Positions 9,305-17,601 of a stretch of DNA of 64,000 nt are shown here, one piece after another. The DNA is taken from positions 6,109 through 70,108 of the forward strand of contig DAORAL010000028.1 of NCBI GenBank assembly GCA_035344155.1, written 5' to 3'. The stretch comes from UBA1845 sp002338715. Lineage in GTDB: Bacteria > Planctomycetota > Phycisphaerae > UBA1845. The notes under the pieces were generated by a model. That model worked only from the letters and a program-made list of their open reading frames with translations. It did not search any database and was not told the DNA's origin. Both the position numbers and the translations under genes were made by a program. Position 1 is the first letter of the stretch; every line of letters starts with the position of its first letter.

Positions 9305-10975
9305 CTACTTGCTGTCGACACGCAGGCCACGCATGACCTCGGCCATACTCGTCTGCCCCGCGATGACCTTGAGCAAGCCCTCTTCCTGAAGGTACCGCAT
9401 TTTTTCGGAACGGGCCTGCGATTTGATCTGGTTGGCAGTCGCGCCGCTGGCGATCAACTTGCGAAGTGCGTCACTGATCACGAGCAATTCAAACACACCC
9501 GTCCGACCGACGTAGCGACTGTTCTGGCACGTCTGGCAAATGATCTCCCGCCCTTTCTTATCAAGGATGGGTTCGCTGGGCGGGCGATAGAAATGCTCAA
9601 TCTTGTCGACCGGCAGGTTGGCTTTGCGGAGCAATTGTTCGTCGGGCTGATACGCTTCGCGACAGGCATTGCAAAGCACCCGCAGCAAGCGCTGCCCCAC
9701 CACCGCAACAAGCACCTCTGCGACTGGTTTGGGATCTTCCACCAAGGCGATCAATCGGGCGATTGCGTCAAACGTACTGGACGCTCGCATCGTCATGTAG
9801 ATTTTTTTCTCACGGGCCGCCCGCGTCGCAATCTGCGCCGTCTCGCGGTCTTCGCACTGATCGACCATGACGATGTCCGGTTCGCGACGAAGCACCGTTT
9901 GCAACGCACGGGCATAGCTGACATCGTCCGACGCCCCACCGTGCTTCTGCTGGGTGATGTTGTCCAGCTTCATCATCGGATTGGTTTCGAGCGAATAGAT
10001 ATTTTGCAAATAGGCATCATGCGAACGCAGCGTCGCGTATTGCGTGGTCGAAATCCCGGACTCGGCTGGTCCTGCAAACAACACCAACCCGGTATCAAGG
10101 GCCAGCACTTCCTGGAACTTCGCCAGGCGTTTCTCGTCGAAGCCCAACTCTTCAGGTTTGAGCAGCGTGCCAGTCCGACTTGTCTTCAAACGCAACCGCT
10201 CGCCCTTGGTGGATCCGGATGTCCGCACCTCCAAGCCGCCTGGTTTCTGACCGCCGCCGAGCAAACCGGCTGACAGCGAACCGGTCTGAGGTCGGCGCTT
10301 CTCATCAACATTCAGCCCGCAGGCACGTTTGAGGAACGCCATCGCCTGGTCAGCCGTCTCGCGCGTCAGCACGCCTTCCTGCTCAAACACGACGCCGTCG
10401 ATCTTGTAGATCACCCGAACACCATCATCCCCAATGACGATGTCGGCATCGCTGGCCCGCTTCCACATCAAATCGAACAGCAGGTCCTGCGTGGCATCGA
10501 ACTCGTCGGCTTCGACCGGGTCGGTGGGTTTTTCGATGGGCTTCTTGTCGGGTCCGATCAGCTTGACGCGAATGCCTTTGTCGGTTTTCTTTTCCTTGTT
10601 GCCTTTGAGCGACGCGATCACCCGCTTGAAGTGACCGATGGTCATCACGTGGTTGTTCGGTGCCAAACGCCCGTTGCGATGCACGACATAGGCGATCAAC
10701 GTACCGCCGGCTAGGATGATCCAGAACGCCAACCCGAGGTAATACGCGTTGAGCTTCCAGGGGAAGATAAGCATGATCGCGACGCCGCCCAGACCGCCGG
10801 CGAGCACCACGCTGTTCCACATCTCCCGCTTGGTCTTGACCCGATCGGCATCGCGATCGACCCATTGCGCCGCAAACGCCCACGCGATAAAGACCAATAG
10901 AAAAGAGATGATTTTAAAGAAGCTGAAGTAGGGGCTGATTGCCGCCAACGTAGGTTCGAAAAGTATTGAATGCAT
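9305..10975 (-). CDS. Membrane-anchored GspE/PilB-like pseudo-ATPase
   Basis: ATG 10975 gives 556 residues. The first 125 contain three or so membrane segments, unlike cytosolic GspE/PilB. A GspE-type N-domain and ATPase fold follow (LMWKRASDADIVI, IYKIDGVVF, YSLETNPMMKL, RALQTVLRREPDIVMVD), then a CNAC...CQTC zinc site and the usual C-terminal GRTGVFELLVI. The catalytic elements are altered: the Walker A loop reads GPAESGISTT with Ile (codon 10052-10054) in place of the essential Lys, the Walker B region reads MVDQCEDRETA instead of the usual GEIRD, and the His box reads TMRASS instead of TxHTN. It is therefore probably a structural or regulatory partner rather than an ATPase. It sits directly after pilT. 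Confidence 0.8.
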   Translation of the reverse strand: MHSILFEPTLAAISPYFSFFKIISFLLVFIAWAFAAQWVDRDADRVKTKREMWNSVVLAGGLGGVAIMLIFPWKLNAYYLGLAFWIILAGGTLIAYVVHRNGRLAPNNHVMTIGHFKRVIASLKGNKEKKTDKGIRVKLIGPDKKPIEKPTDPVEADEFDATQDLLFDLMWKRASDADIVIGDDGVRVIYKIDGVVFEQEGVLTRETADQAMAFLKRACGLNVDEKRRPQTGSLSAGLLGGGQKPGGLEVRTSGSTKGERLRLKTSRTGTLLKPEELGFDEKRLAKFQEVLALDTGLVLFAGPAESGISTTQYATLRSHDAYLQNIYSLETNPMMKLDNITQQKHGGASDDVSYARALQTVLRREPDIVMVDQCEDRETAQIATRAAREKKIYMTMRASSTFDAIARLIALVEDPKPVAEVLVAVVGQRLLRVLCNACREAYQPDEQLLRKANLPVDKIEHFYRPPSEPILDKKGREIICQTCQNSRYVGRTGVFELLVISDALRKLIASGATANQIKSQARSEKMRYLQEEGLLKVIAGQTSMAEVMRGLRVDSK

Positions 10976-11066
10976 GGCACCTGGTGGGTGGAAAGGAAAC
11001 GGTCCGACGCGTGTACCCACGTCGACCAAACGCTAACCCAATAGAACACGCGAAGATTAACCGCAT

Positions 11067-12239
11067 CTAACCGATGATGCCACTGCCCGAGATATTGATT
11101 CCCTTAAGCTTCATTTTGAGTTCCTCGGCATTGGGGGCAGCCGCATAGGCGGTTTCCTGGCTGATGTATTCCTCCTCAACCAACTTCCTCAACGACTCGT
11201 TGAAGTCCAGCATCCCTTCGCCATAGGAACTTTTGACCACGCCAAGGATGTCCGAATCCCGGCCGTCGGCGATGAGCTTGCGGACCGTCGCATTCACCAC
11301 GCAGACCTCCACGCAGGGGACGCGGGGCACGTCGGGCCGAATCGTCTTGAGCAACTTCTGGCAAACGATGCCCTGCAGGTTGAACACCAGCGAACTGCGG
11401 ATCAGCGCCCGGGCGTTTTCGGGGAACAATTCCAGAACGCGGGTGATCGTACCGGCTGTTCCGTTGGCGTGAACCGTTCCGAACACAAGGTGGCCCGACT
11501 CGGCTGCATGCAGCGCGGCAGCGAAAGTTTCCTGGTCACGCATCTCACCGATGAGCACGACGTCCGGGTCCTGTCGCATCAGGTACTTCAGCGCGGCATG
11601 GAAGTCATGCACGTCGATTCCCACTTCGCGCTGATTGATGAATGATTTCTTGTCTGTGTATTGAAATTCGATCGGATCTTCGAGTGTCACAATGTGGCAC
11701 GATCGGGTCTTGTTGATCTGCTCCATCATCGCGGCGATCGTTGTACTCTTACCGCTACCCGTGATACCCGACACCAGCACCAAACCCTGATGATGCTGGG
11801 CGAGTCTTTCCAACACGGGCGGGAGATGCAACTGCGAGTAATCCAGAATCTCCGACGAGATGCGGCGGGCGGCCATCGACATGAGACCGCGCTGCAAGAA
11901 CACGTTGATTCTGAATCGCGATCCACCAATGGCCTGATGGGCAAAGTCCATCGCGCCGTTTGCGTGAAACTTGGTCTTCTGATCTTCGGTCATGATGTCG
12001 AAGATCAAGCCGCGAATTTTTTCGTCACTCATCGGACCAGTCGACATCGACTTGAGTCCGCCACGAACGCGAACCTTTGCCGCGGAACCGGCTTTGAAGT
12101 GCAGGTCCGATCCGCCCATCTTTTCCATGGCGCGAAACAGCTTGTCGATCTTCGGCGCAGACGTCTTCTCTGTCCCGGAATCGTCGCCGTCAATATCGAG
12201 GGCTTCCGCCCCATTCTGGATTTCATCAATATCTGACAC
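11067..12239 (-). CDS. pilT: PilT-family twitching motility / pilus retraction ATPase
   Basis: PilT hexamers power type IV pilus retraction from the cytoplasmic face of the membrane. All core motifs are present: N-terminal GGSDLHFKAG, Walker A SGITGSGKSTTIAAM, Asp box TLEDPIEFQY, Walker B QDPDVVLIGEMRDQET, His box GTVHAN, and the distal KLLKTI segment. The chosen GTG start at 12239 has GGAG five bases upstream; an ATG at 12296 would add 19 unconserved residues and has no ribosome site. The C-terminus lacks the classic AIRNLIRE pilus-retraction segment in recognisable form, so PilT versus PilU assignment is uncertain. It heads the group with the GspE-like pseudo-ATPase and the CvpA-like protein. 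Confidence 0.9.
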   Translation of the reverse strand: MSDIDEIQNGAEALDIDGDDSGTEKTSAPKIDKLFRAMEKMGGSDLHFKAGSAAKVRVRGGLKSMSTGPMSDEKIRGLIFDIMTEDQKTKFHANGAMDFAHQAIGGSRFRINVFLQRGLMSMAARRISSEILDYSQLHLPPVLERLAQHHQGLVLVSGITGSGKSTTIAAMMEQINKTRSCHIVTLEDPIEFQYTDKKSFINQREVGIDVHDFHAALKYLMRQDPDVVLIGEMRDQETFAAALHAAESGHLVFGTVHANGTAGTITRVLELFPENARALIRSSLVFNLQGIVCQKLLKTIRPDVPRVPCVEVCVVNATVRKLIADGRDSDILGVVKSSYGEGMLDFNESLRKLVEEEYISQETAYAAAPNAEELKMKLKGINISGSGIIG

Positions 12240-12650
12240 GTTATCTCCAGCCAATGATTTACTACGCTGCGGGCAGGGCAAATTCGCCTGACTCATCGCT
12301 GTGCGAAAGGCACTTCATTTTAGAGGTTCGGTGGGTCCGTTCAAGTACGCCTTAAACCAAATGCCTTTCGCCCATTCTTCCATCATCACAACCCACCAAC
12401 GCGACAACTTCCGACAACCCTGAACCGTCGCCGGGCGGTTTGCGGAATATTCAACCCCAGCCGATTCGACAGATTCAAGTGTGCGCGAATACGATTGTTC
12501 GTTGTGGGCGGGCTGGCTGGTTGGCGCAAGTGCGTTCGCCGCGGATGGGTTGCGGGCGATCAGGCGAGCGCGGATTCAGCCGTGAGTTGAATATATCCGT
12601 GATCGAGGAAATCCAAGCCGAGTAACAACGTCATATCGAAGGTATCAGGA
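12240..12650. other. Intergenic region between pilT and pseudopilin
   Basis: This roughly 400-base divergent gap separates the minus-strand pilT group from the plus-strand pseudopilin. I see no coding signal, hairpin or RNA gene. It must hold promoters for both directions, but no convincing -35/-10 pair stands out by eye. Confidence 0.5.
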
Positions 12651-13547
12651 ATGCACAGATTTCCAGAATTGGACGCCGCGGATGACAATGATCTTGGGCG
12701 ATCGGGATTCACCCTCGTCGAATTGCTGGTGGTCGTCTCAATCATCGCCCTTTTGATCGCGATCCTGCTGCCCTCGCTCAAACGCGCCCGCGAACAAAGC
12801 AAGCTCGTCGTCTGCAAAAGCAACCTCCACCAGATCGGCACCGGCATCCAACTGTACGCGCAGGACAATCTCGGTTTGATCCCCCGCGGACCAGACCCCG
12901 TGATCCCCATCGACCTCGGCGGAAACCACTTGGCCACCAACCAACTCTGGCTGGGCAACAACGCGAGCTTCGTGTCGATGTTCTCGCAATGCCAGTTCAC
13001 CGGCTTGGGGATGTTGCACAGCACGACGCTGCCGGATTTGAATTTGTTCTTCTGCCCATCGGACAACAGCTTCAACCGCACGGAGGAGTCGCCGAAGATT
13101 CCGACGTCGCGCCCCAACGAAATCGACTGCGCGACCAACACGGCGTACACCGACGACGGGTTCGGGTCGTATCAATACCGCCAGCTCGACCAACTGCCGA
13201 ACAACGCATCCACCGGCAACCTCGACCGCCTCGGCTTTCACGTGATCGACGGCATCAAGGTGAACGTCACGGCGCTGGCCCTGGACACCAACGCCCTTGG
13301 ATTGGATGAGGATTCGCACCACACCAACCACAAGGGCGAGTTTTGCAACGTGCTGTTTCGGGACGCGTCGGTCTCAACGTTTCGCAATCGCGACAACGTC
13401 CTCGGCCTGTCGCGCGAAGTCTTCGAGCAAGCCGCCATCGGCAACCTGCAAGCCATCTTCGACGCCATGGACCAACTGCTAATCAATGCCGACTTCGCCT
13501 ACGGCAGTTCACCCCACGACGCCCCGAGCATTCAGACGGCCAGATAG
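12651..13547 (+). CDS. Pseudopilin-like protein, type II prepilin N-terminus
   Basis: The 298-residue protein carries the motif RSGFTLVELLVVVSIIALLI then AILLPSLKRAREQSK after a 17-residue acidic leader; most prepilin leaders are basic, so the leader is slightly unusual. The globular domain has a TNHKGEFCNVLFRDASVSTF segment at about residue 225, equivalent to the H-X9-DG region. It is the third orphan pseudopilin in the window, facing away from the pilT cluster. It is predicted to be an inner-membrane helix with an external domain after prepilin peptidase cleavage; the function is unknown. Confidence 0.82.
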   Translation: MHRFPELDAADDNDLGRSGFTLVELLVVVSIIALLIAILLPSLKRAREQSKLVVCKSNLHQIGTGIQLYAQDNLGLIPRGPDPVIPIDLGGNHLATNQLWLGNNASFVSMFSQCQFTGLGMLHSTTLPDLNLFFCPSDNSFNRTEESPKIPTSRPNEIDCATNTAYTDDGFGSYQYRQLDQLPNNASTGNLDRLGFHVIDGIKVNVTALALDTNALGLDEDSHHTNHKGEFCNVLFRDASVSTFRNRDNVLGLSREVFEQAAIGNLQAIFDAMDQLLINADFAYGSSPHDAPSIQTAR

Positions 13548-13624
13548 CCAAAGCAACCAAGGCCGCCGAAGCGGTGGCGACGCACCAACACCCACAGGCA
13601 ATTCGCAGTTACCGCCCGGTCGTC

Positions 13625-13644
13625 ATTCCCGCGAAAGCGGGAAT
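13625..13644. repeat. dRS3-like short palindrome, copy 1
   Basis: The 20 bases read ATTCCCGCGAAAGCGGGAAT, fitting the ATTCCC-N8-GGGAAT pattern of the neisserial dRS3-type repeat, which also occurs in many other genomes. It lies after the pseudopilin gene in the flank GTCATTCCC...GGAATCCAG, with a further GGAATGAC half-site at about 13655. A second copy is at 16143. Confidence 0.7.
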
Positions 13645-13739
13645 CCAGATGCAGGAATGACAGTATAAGAGGTACACAATTCGCTACTGCCTGAATTGTT
13701 ATTAGCTGTCCTCAACTATTTTGATTATTCTAGTGCGTA

Positions 13740-15617
13740 GTGAAAAGGTCTTGTTTAGTGAATGCGTGGCCCATGCAAGAACGCAAATGGACAACACTAC
13801 CCCCGGTCTGCTTTTTCCAAATGGCCATTTGGGCCGTACTGACTTTGCTCTGCGTGGCCATGGCGCATGCTGATGACTCGTTGACTTACACCGAGAGAAG
13901 AAATCTCGCAGCATTCAAGAGTTTTGAGGATTTTTCGCTTGATTTGACGAAGCGCGAGAGTCGGAATCGCATTAGGCTGTTTCTGCAGCGATTTCCCGAT
14001 ATTGAGAATCCCGGTAGTGACGAGCTATTGCGCTGGGCCGTGGCATATACGAGGGCAGAACTAGGGCGTCTGCAGACGTTACGCTCAGACTGTGCCCAGG
14101 CGGACTCCGGTTGCGATTGCGAAGCAGAGTGGATTCGACTTGCCAAAATGCAATCCGATTTTGAGTGCCGAATCGAGAAGGCGCTCGGACCGGACTATTC
14201 TCAAGTACCAGTCACGCCCGCTGTCCCCAGTCAGCTGTTGCGAAACCTCCACGATAGCGTGAACGACGGGGCTCAATTCAAACGGCTTTACGCACAGGCT
14301 TTGCTGCTCGGTGCCGATCAGTCTGAATCAAAATTGATGACTGAATTCCTCGCTCTCTATCTGAACTCCGACGCCAGTTCTATTCATCAAGAAGAGTTGC
14401 TTCGTCTTGCTCTGGCCTCTCCCAGCGAGGCGTTCCGAAATCAAATTGCCCAGTTGGTCTGTGATCTCGGAAAGTCAACAGCTGCCCGTGTTGTTTTTGA
14501 CGTCATGCTAAGTGCACAAATAAAACGAGGTTGTGGCAATTGTTCGAAGGCAATCGCCGATCTAATAGTGCGCATGTCACCGTCCGATTTCCTGGATGTC
14601 TCTAGCAGATGGACTTGCACGCTCGAAGGCAACGAATTGGTCTGGAATTTAGCATTCGACAAGAGTATGCCCGATGAACTGCGGGCTGCGATTGCTGTAA
14701 GACTTGCTGGAAGTAGTGCGTTTGTTGACCGAGTCCTGGAGGTCGACGATCCAAACTTGTTTTGGTCAATCTTGCGAGAGGAATCTAGAAGTCGAAGGTT
14801 ACTCTTGCCTGACAATTTCGATTTTGATTCAATTTTGAGTCGCGAAGACATTAGTGCTGAGGAGAAGCGGCTTGTCGTTCAAGTGATCGGGCGGAGGGCT
14901 GAAAAATACAGCGGAACGGACCACAAAGCGTCGATGCAGGAGTTGGTTGCACTTGAACGATCGAACGATGCAGTTGTTCGATCCGAAGCATCCCATCAAA
15001 AGAAGCGAGCGGAGGCAATCAACGCGACGTATGATAATTACTGGAAAAAAGAAATCCGAGAGGGTGAAGCCAGGCTTGAGGCTCAGATAGAAACATTTTT
15101 CAAGAGCATCCGTGAACTGCAAGATCGCCCAAGAACTGAACATGCGGAGAAGGTGGATCGAATGATCTGGGAGCTGAAGTATTACACATGGATGAGCGAA
15201 ATTGGGCTGATTCACGCGCTGACCAAGCGGCTTCACTTGGATTTTCTGCAATCCAATTCAGCTGGACCTTGGCGAACGTTCTTGAGCAATAGTCGGTCGC
15301 AATTCGAAGAACGAAAGTGCTCGTTATTTACCATAGACGAGGGCGTTGACGTTACTCTTGACGGCTTTGGCCACGAAACACTGGCCGGCTTCGCCGATTG
15401 CGAGTCGCGGGTGCAGGATTGGGAGCTTCGAGAAGGCGTTCCGTTGGATTTTGTCATTGTAATATTTGAAAACGGAGAAGCCGGGGCGACCCAATACGCC
15501 ACGCTTGTGCAGAAATGGAATGAGGCGATGGTCAATCGCAGCGCCAGCGGCAAATTTCGAGTCGAATTGCCAAAACAGTTGATTGAGAAAGGTGAAAGAA
15601 TCCCTCTTCTTGATTGA
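13740..15617 (+). CDS. Uncharacterised secreted helical-repeat protein
   Basis: I do not recognise this 625-residue protein. A GTG start at 13740 or ATG at 13773 both lead into a signal peptide ending AVLTLLCVAMAHA, so it is exported. The mature part is mostly helical and charged, with HEAT-like segments at about residues 170-330 and a likely coiled coil near 400-470 (KKRAEAINATYDNYWKKEIR). Cys pairs occur (DCAQADSGCDCE, GCGNC). Codon use is less GC-biased than in the flanking genes. It lies between two dRS3-like palindromes, in a stretch with other uncharacterised genes, which suggests an acquired or fast-changing segment. Confidence 0.65.
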   Translation: MKRSCLVNAWPMQERKWTTLPPVCFFQMAIWAVLTLLCVAMAHADDSLTYTERRNLAAFKSFEDFSLDLTKRESRNRIRLFLQRFPDIENPGSDELLRWAVAYTRAELGRLQTLRSDCAQADSGCDCEAEWIRLAKMQSDFECRIEKALGPDYSQVPVTPAVPSQLLRNLHDSVNDGAQFKRLYAQALLLGADQSESKLMTEFLALYLNSDASSIHQEELLRLALASPSEAFRNQIAQLVCDLGKSTAARVVFDVMLSAQIKRGCGNCSKAIADLIVRMSPSDFLDVSSRWTCTLEGNELVWNLAFDKSMPDELRAAIAVRLAGSSAFVDRVLEVDDPNLFWSILREESRSRRLLLPDNFDFDSILSREDISAEEKRLVVQVIGRRAEKYSGTDHKASMQELVALERSNDAVVRSEASHQKKRAEAINATYDNYWKKEIREGEARLEAQIETFFKSIRELQDRPRTEHAEKVDRMIWELKYYTWMSEIGLIHALTKRLHLDFLQSNSAGPWRTFLSNSRSQFEERKCSLFTIDEGVDVTLDGFGHETLAGFADCESRVQDWELREGVPLDFVIVIFENGEAGATQYATLVQKWNEAMVNRSASGKFRVELPKQLIEKGERIPLLD

Positions 15618-15724
15618 GGAAGAATGGGGAAGAGCGGAACAGGCACCTATTTAGCGCAGCCGAAGCATGCGACCCTTGTAAGAAATCATTGATTATCCCA
15701 CTCCATTAGAATTCTTCATTTCGA

Positions 15725-16093
15725 CTATTCCTCCAGAATCAGTTGATGCATTTCGGCGAACAATTTCTCGAACTCTTCATGATCTGATGTTGCAAACGGG
15801 CACAGGCGGACACTCTGCCGCAAGATGCCCAAGATTGCCTCAAGGAGTTCATTGTCCGAACCGCTGTCCGAGCACCCACAAATAACTTGGAAGAAACCGT
15901 CGTTGTTCTCGATTTCCTCGATGAAACCCGGCGCCTTGTCATCAGTGATCCCAACGAGTATTGCCTCGTGAATCGGATGCTGCAATTCGATGCGCTCAAA
16001 TGCATCCAGCACGGGCTGAAGCCTTGGCCGTACGCGCCGCATTGCTCTGTCGAAGCTACGGTCTCGCGCAATCGCACTGAATTCCAGTTTCAT
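15725..16093 (-). CDS. Small acidic protein of unknown function
   Basis: ATG 16093 gives 122 residues beginning MKLEFSAIARDRSFDRAMRR; an upstream in-frame ATG at 16120 is possible. The protein is soluble and acidic, with no signal peptide or membrane helix and no motif I recognise. Its size, acidity and setting near other small orphan genes resemble immunity proteins of polymorphic toxin systems, but no toxin gene is visible here, so this is only a suggestion. It is convergent with the 13740 gene. Confidence 0.5.
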   Translation of the reverse strand: MKLEFSAIARDRSFDRAMRRVRPRLQPVLDAFERIELQHPIHEAILVGITDDKAPGFIEEIENNDGFFQVICGCSDSGSDNELLEAILGILRQSVRLCPFATSDHEEFEKLFAEMHQLILEE

Positions 16094-16142
16094 AGTGATG
16101 GTCCTGACAAGGCTGGACAAATACCTCTTTGGCGATTTCTGG

Positions 16143-16162
16143 ATTCCCGCCTGCGCGGGAAT
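16143..16162. repeat. dRS3-like short palindrome, copy 2
   Basis: The sequence ATTCCCGCCTGCGCGGGAAT again follows ATTCCC-N8-GGGAAT. It lies just upstream of the small acidic gene at 15725-16093 and, with the copy at 13625, brackets about 2.5 kb. Confidence 0.7.
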
Positions 16163-16206
16163 GGCGGAATAGGTTCAAGAAAACACGTAATTTCTTCCTT
16201 CGACGC

Positions 16207-16659
16207 TTACTCCGCCGCCCATTTCCTCCAGAAGTACATCACGAATCGATCATATATGACTGGCAGGCCATCAAAGAATTTGCAATCGTCAAAAGCAAGT
16301 CCGGCATCAACAACTGCGCTGAGTGTTTCGTCAAAATCAAAAAGACCTTCGCGCCTCTTCTGAGCAGTCATCTCCCAAAGATGTGATTTGCAAACACTCG
16401 GGTTTCCTTTGCTTAATTCGTCATGCATCTGGCAAAGAATGGCGACACACGATCCTCTCCGGAGCAATTCGACGTCAACCTCGCAATCCAATCCGCTACT
16501 TTCTTCTATGATCGGATCGAGGAACTGAAACGCATCAAACGTTCCCACGTCAATCGTGCCGCCAAAAGCTCCGTAACAATCCGTCATGTCGTGAAACATG
16601 AAGAGTATGTCTCGCGCAGCATCGTTGGCCACCTTCACGTTTTGCATGTTAATGATCAT
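16207..16659 (-). CDS. Small acidic protein of unknown function
   Basis: This is a 150-residue soluble, acidic protein starting MIINMQNVKVANDAARDILF, with five Cys and many Asp residues (DLDCEVDV-like patches, FDFDETLSAVVDAG). There is no export signal and no recognised domain. It follows the same minus-strand orientation as the neighbours at 15725 and 16694. Like the 15725 product it could be an immunity-type protein, but nothing in the sequence proves this. An ATG five codons in is an equally good start. Confidence 0.5.
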   Translation of the reverse strand: MIINMQNVKVANDAARDILFMFHDMTDCYGAFGGTIDVGTFDAFQFLDPIIEESSGLDCEVDVELLRRGSCVAILCQMHDELSKGNPSVCKSHLWEMTAQKRREGLFDFDETLSAVVDAGLAFDDCKFFDGLPVIYDRFVMYFWRKWAAE

Positions 16660-16693
16660 GGTTGATTACCCAGGTCGGGTGGCCCATCTCAGC

Positions 16694-17416
16694 CTATCGT
16701 GGCGTTGCGTGTGCCCATCCAGCATCACGCAACTGGATGCCTCCCGCCACGCTATCCTCTTGCAGAGTGTAATCCTCAGCGCCGTATAGGAGCCAAATAT
16801 TGGGCCCCACGTTCACATAACACATCCCCAATCCCCAGCAGAATGGTCCTTTCGTTGCGACCGTCTTTTCAATCACGTGCCATGGGCTATCCGCAGGCAA
16901 ATTCTCCACAATCAAACAAGACACGTCCTGGCTGTCAATTATCACAATCTTGCCTTGGGCATCGGCTCCAAATGAGATATTGCTATCGGGCGAAAGCCAA
17001 CAATCCCTCCAGGTCTGCGCACTCTGGACCAGCATGCCCACCTTTATCGCATCGGGGTATTTCGATAGCGCCTCCTCGATCGGCATGCCCAAGCAAAGCC
17101 CTTCCATACAGTCGCTTGAACACGTTAAACCTTCTCCCTGCGGTTTTGATTGTGCCTTCGCCGAATCGAGGTATATCGGTGGCGTTTCCTCAATCGGTAT
17201 AGACCGACGAGGACCTATTGCACCGTCACTTGAGGACCTCAAGTCATCGCTTTGTGTCTGCAACGGAGTTTTGCAGGATTTGCTGTGGCACCCATTGACT
17301 GACCAAGCTAGGACTACTAACGCAAGGAGCAGAACATGCGTCCTTGACAACCCTCGCGCCGAGCGCCCCCGACGCGGAAATGTGCAAACTTGCGGTCTGG
17401 TCAGCATTACACTCAT
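16694..17416 (-). CDS. Putative lipoprotein of unknown function
   Basis: ATG 17416 gives 240 residues with a basic start, a hydrophobic stretch HVLLLALVVLAWSVNGC and a lipobox-like VNGC followed by HSK, consistent with lipid attachment at Cys. A low-complexity Ser/Pro/Gln linker is followed by a soluble domain with GLCLGMPIEEALSKYPDAI and a Trp-rich second half. The GMPIEEALSKYP piece resembles the start of SmpA/OmlA-like or PepSY-like small domains, but the match is weak. It is an isolated minus-strand gene with no known partner. Confidence 0.55.
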   Translation of the reverse strand: MSVMLTRPQVCTFPRRGRSARGLSRTHVLLLALVVLAWSVNGCHSKSCKTPLQTQSDDLRSSSDGAIGPRRSIPIEETPPIYLDSAKAQSKPQGEGLTCSSDCMEGLCLGMPIEEALSKYPDAIKVGMLVQSAQTWRDCWLSPDSNISFGADAQGKIVIIDSQDVSCLIVENLPADSPWHVIEKTVATKGPFCWGLGMCYVNVGPNIWLLYGAEDYTLQEDSVAGGIQLRDAGWAHATPR

Positions 17417-17601
17417 CCTCAGCAGCACAAATGACCCAAAATAATCCAGGACAGCCACTAGTTTCCACGAACTAGCAACTGTCCTGAATCAGATGTCATC
17501 TATGATGCAATGGTTTAACTGCCGATCAATACCGACTTTGCCTTCGGTGAATCGTTATGTGATCCACCGACCGTGCAGATCGCGCGACTGGTTACGCCAA
17601 T

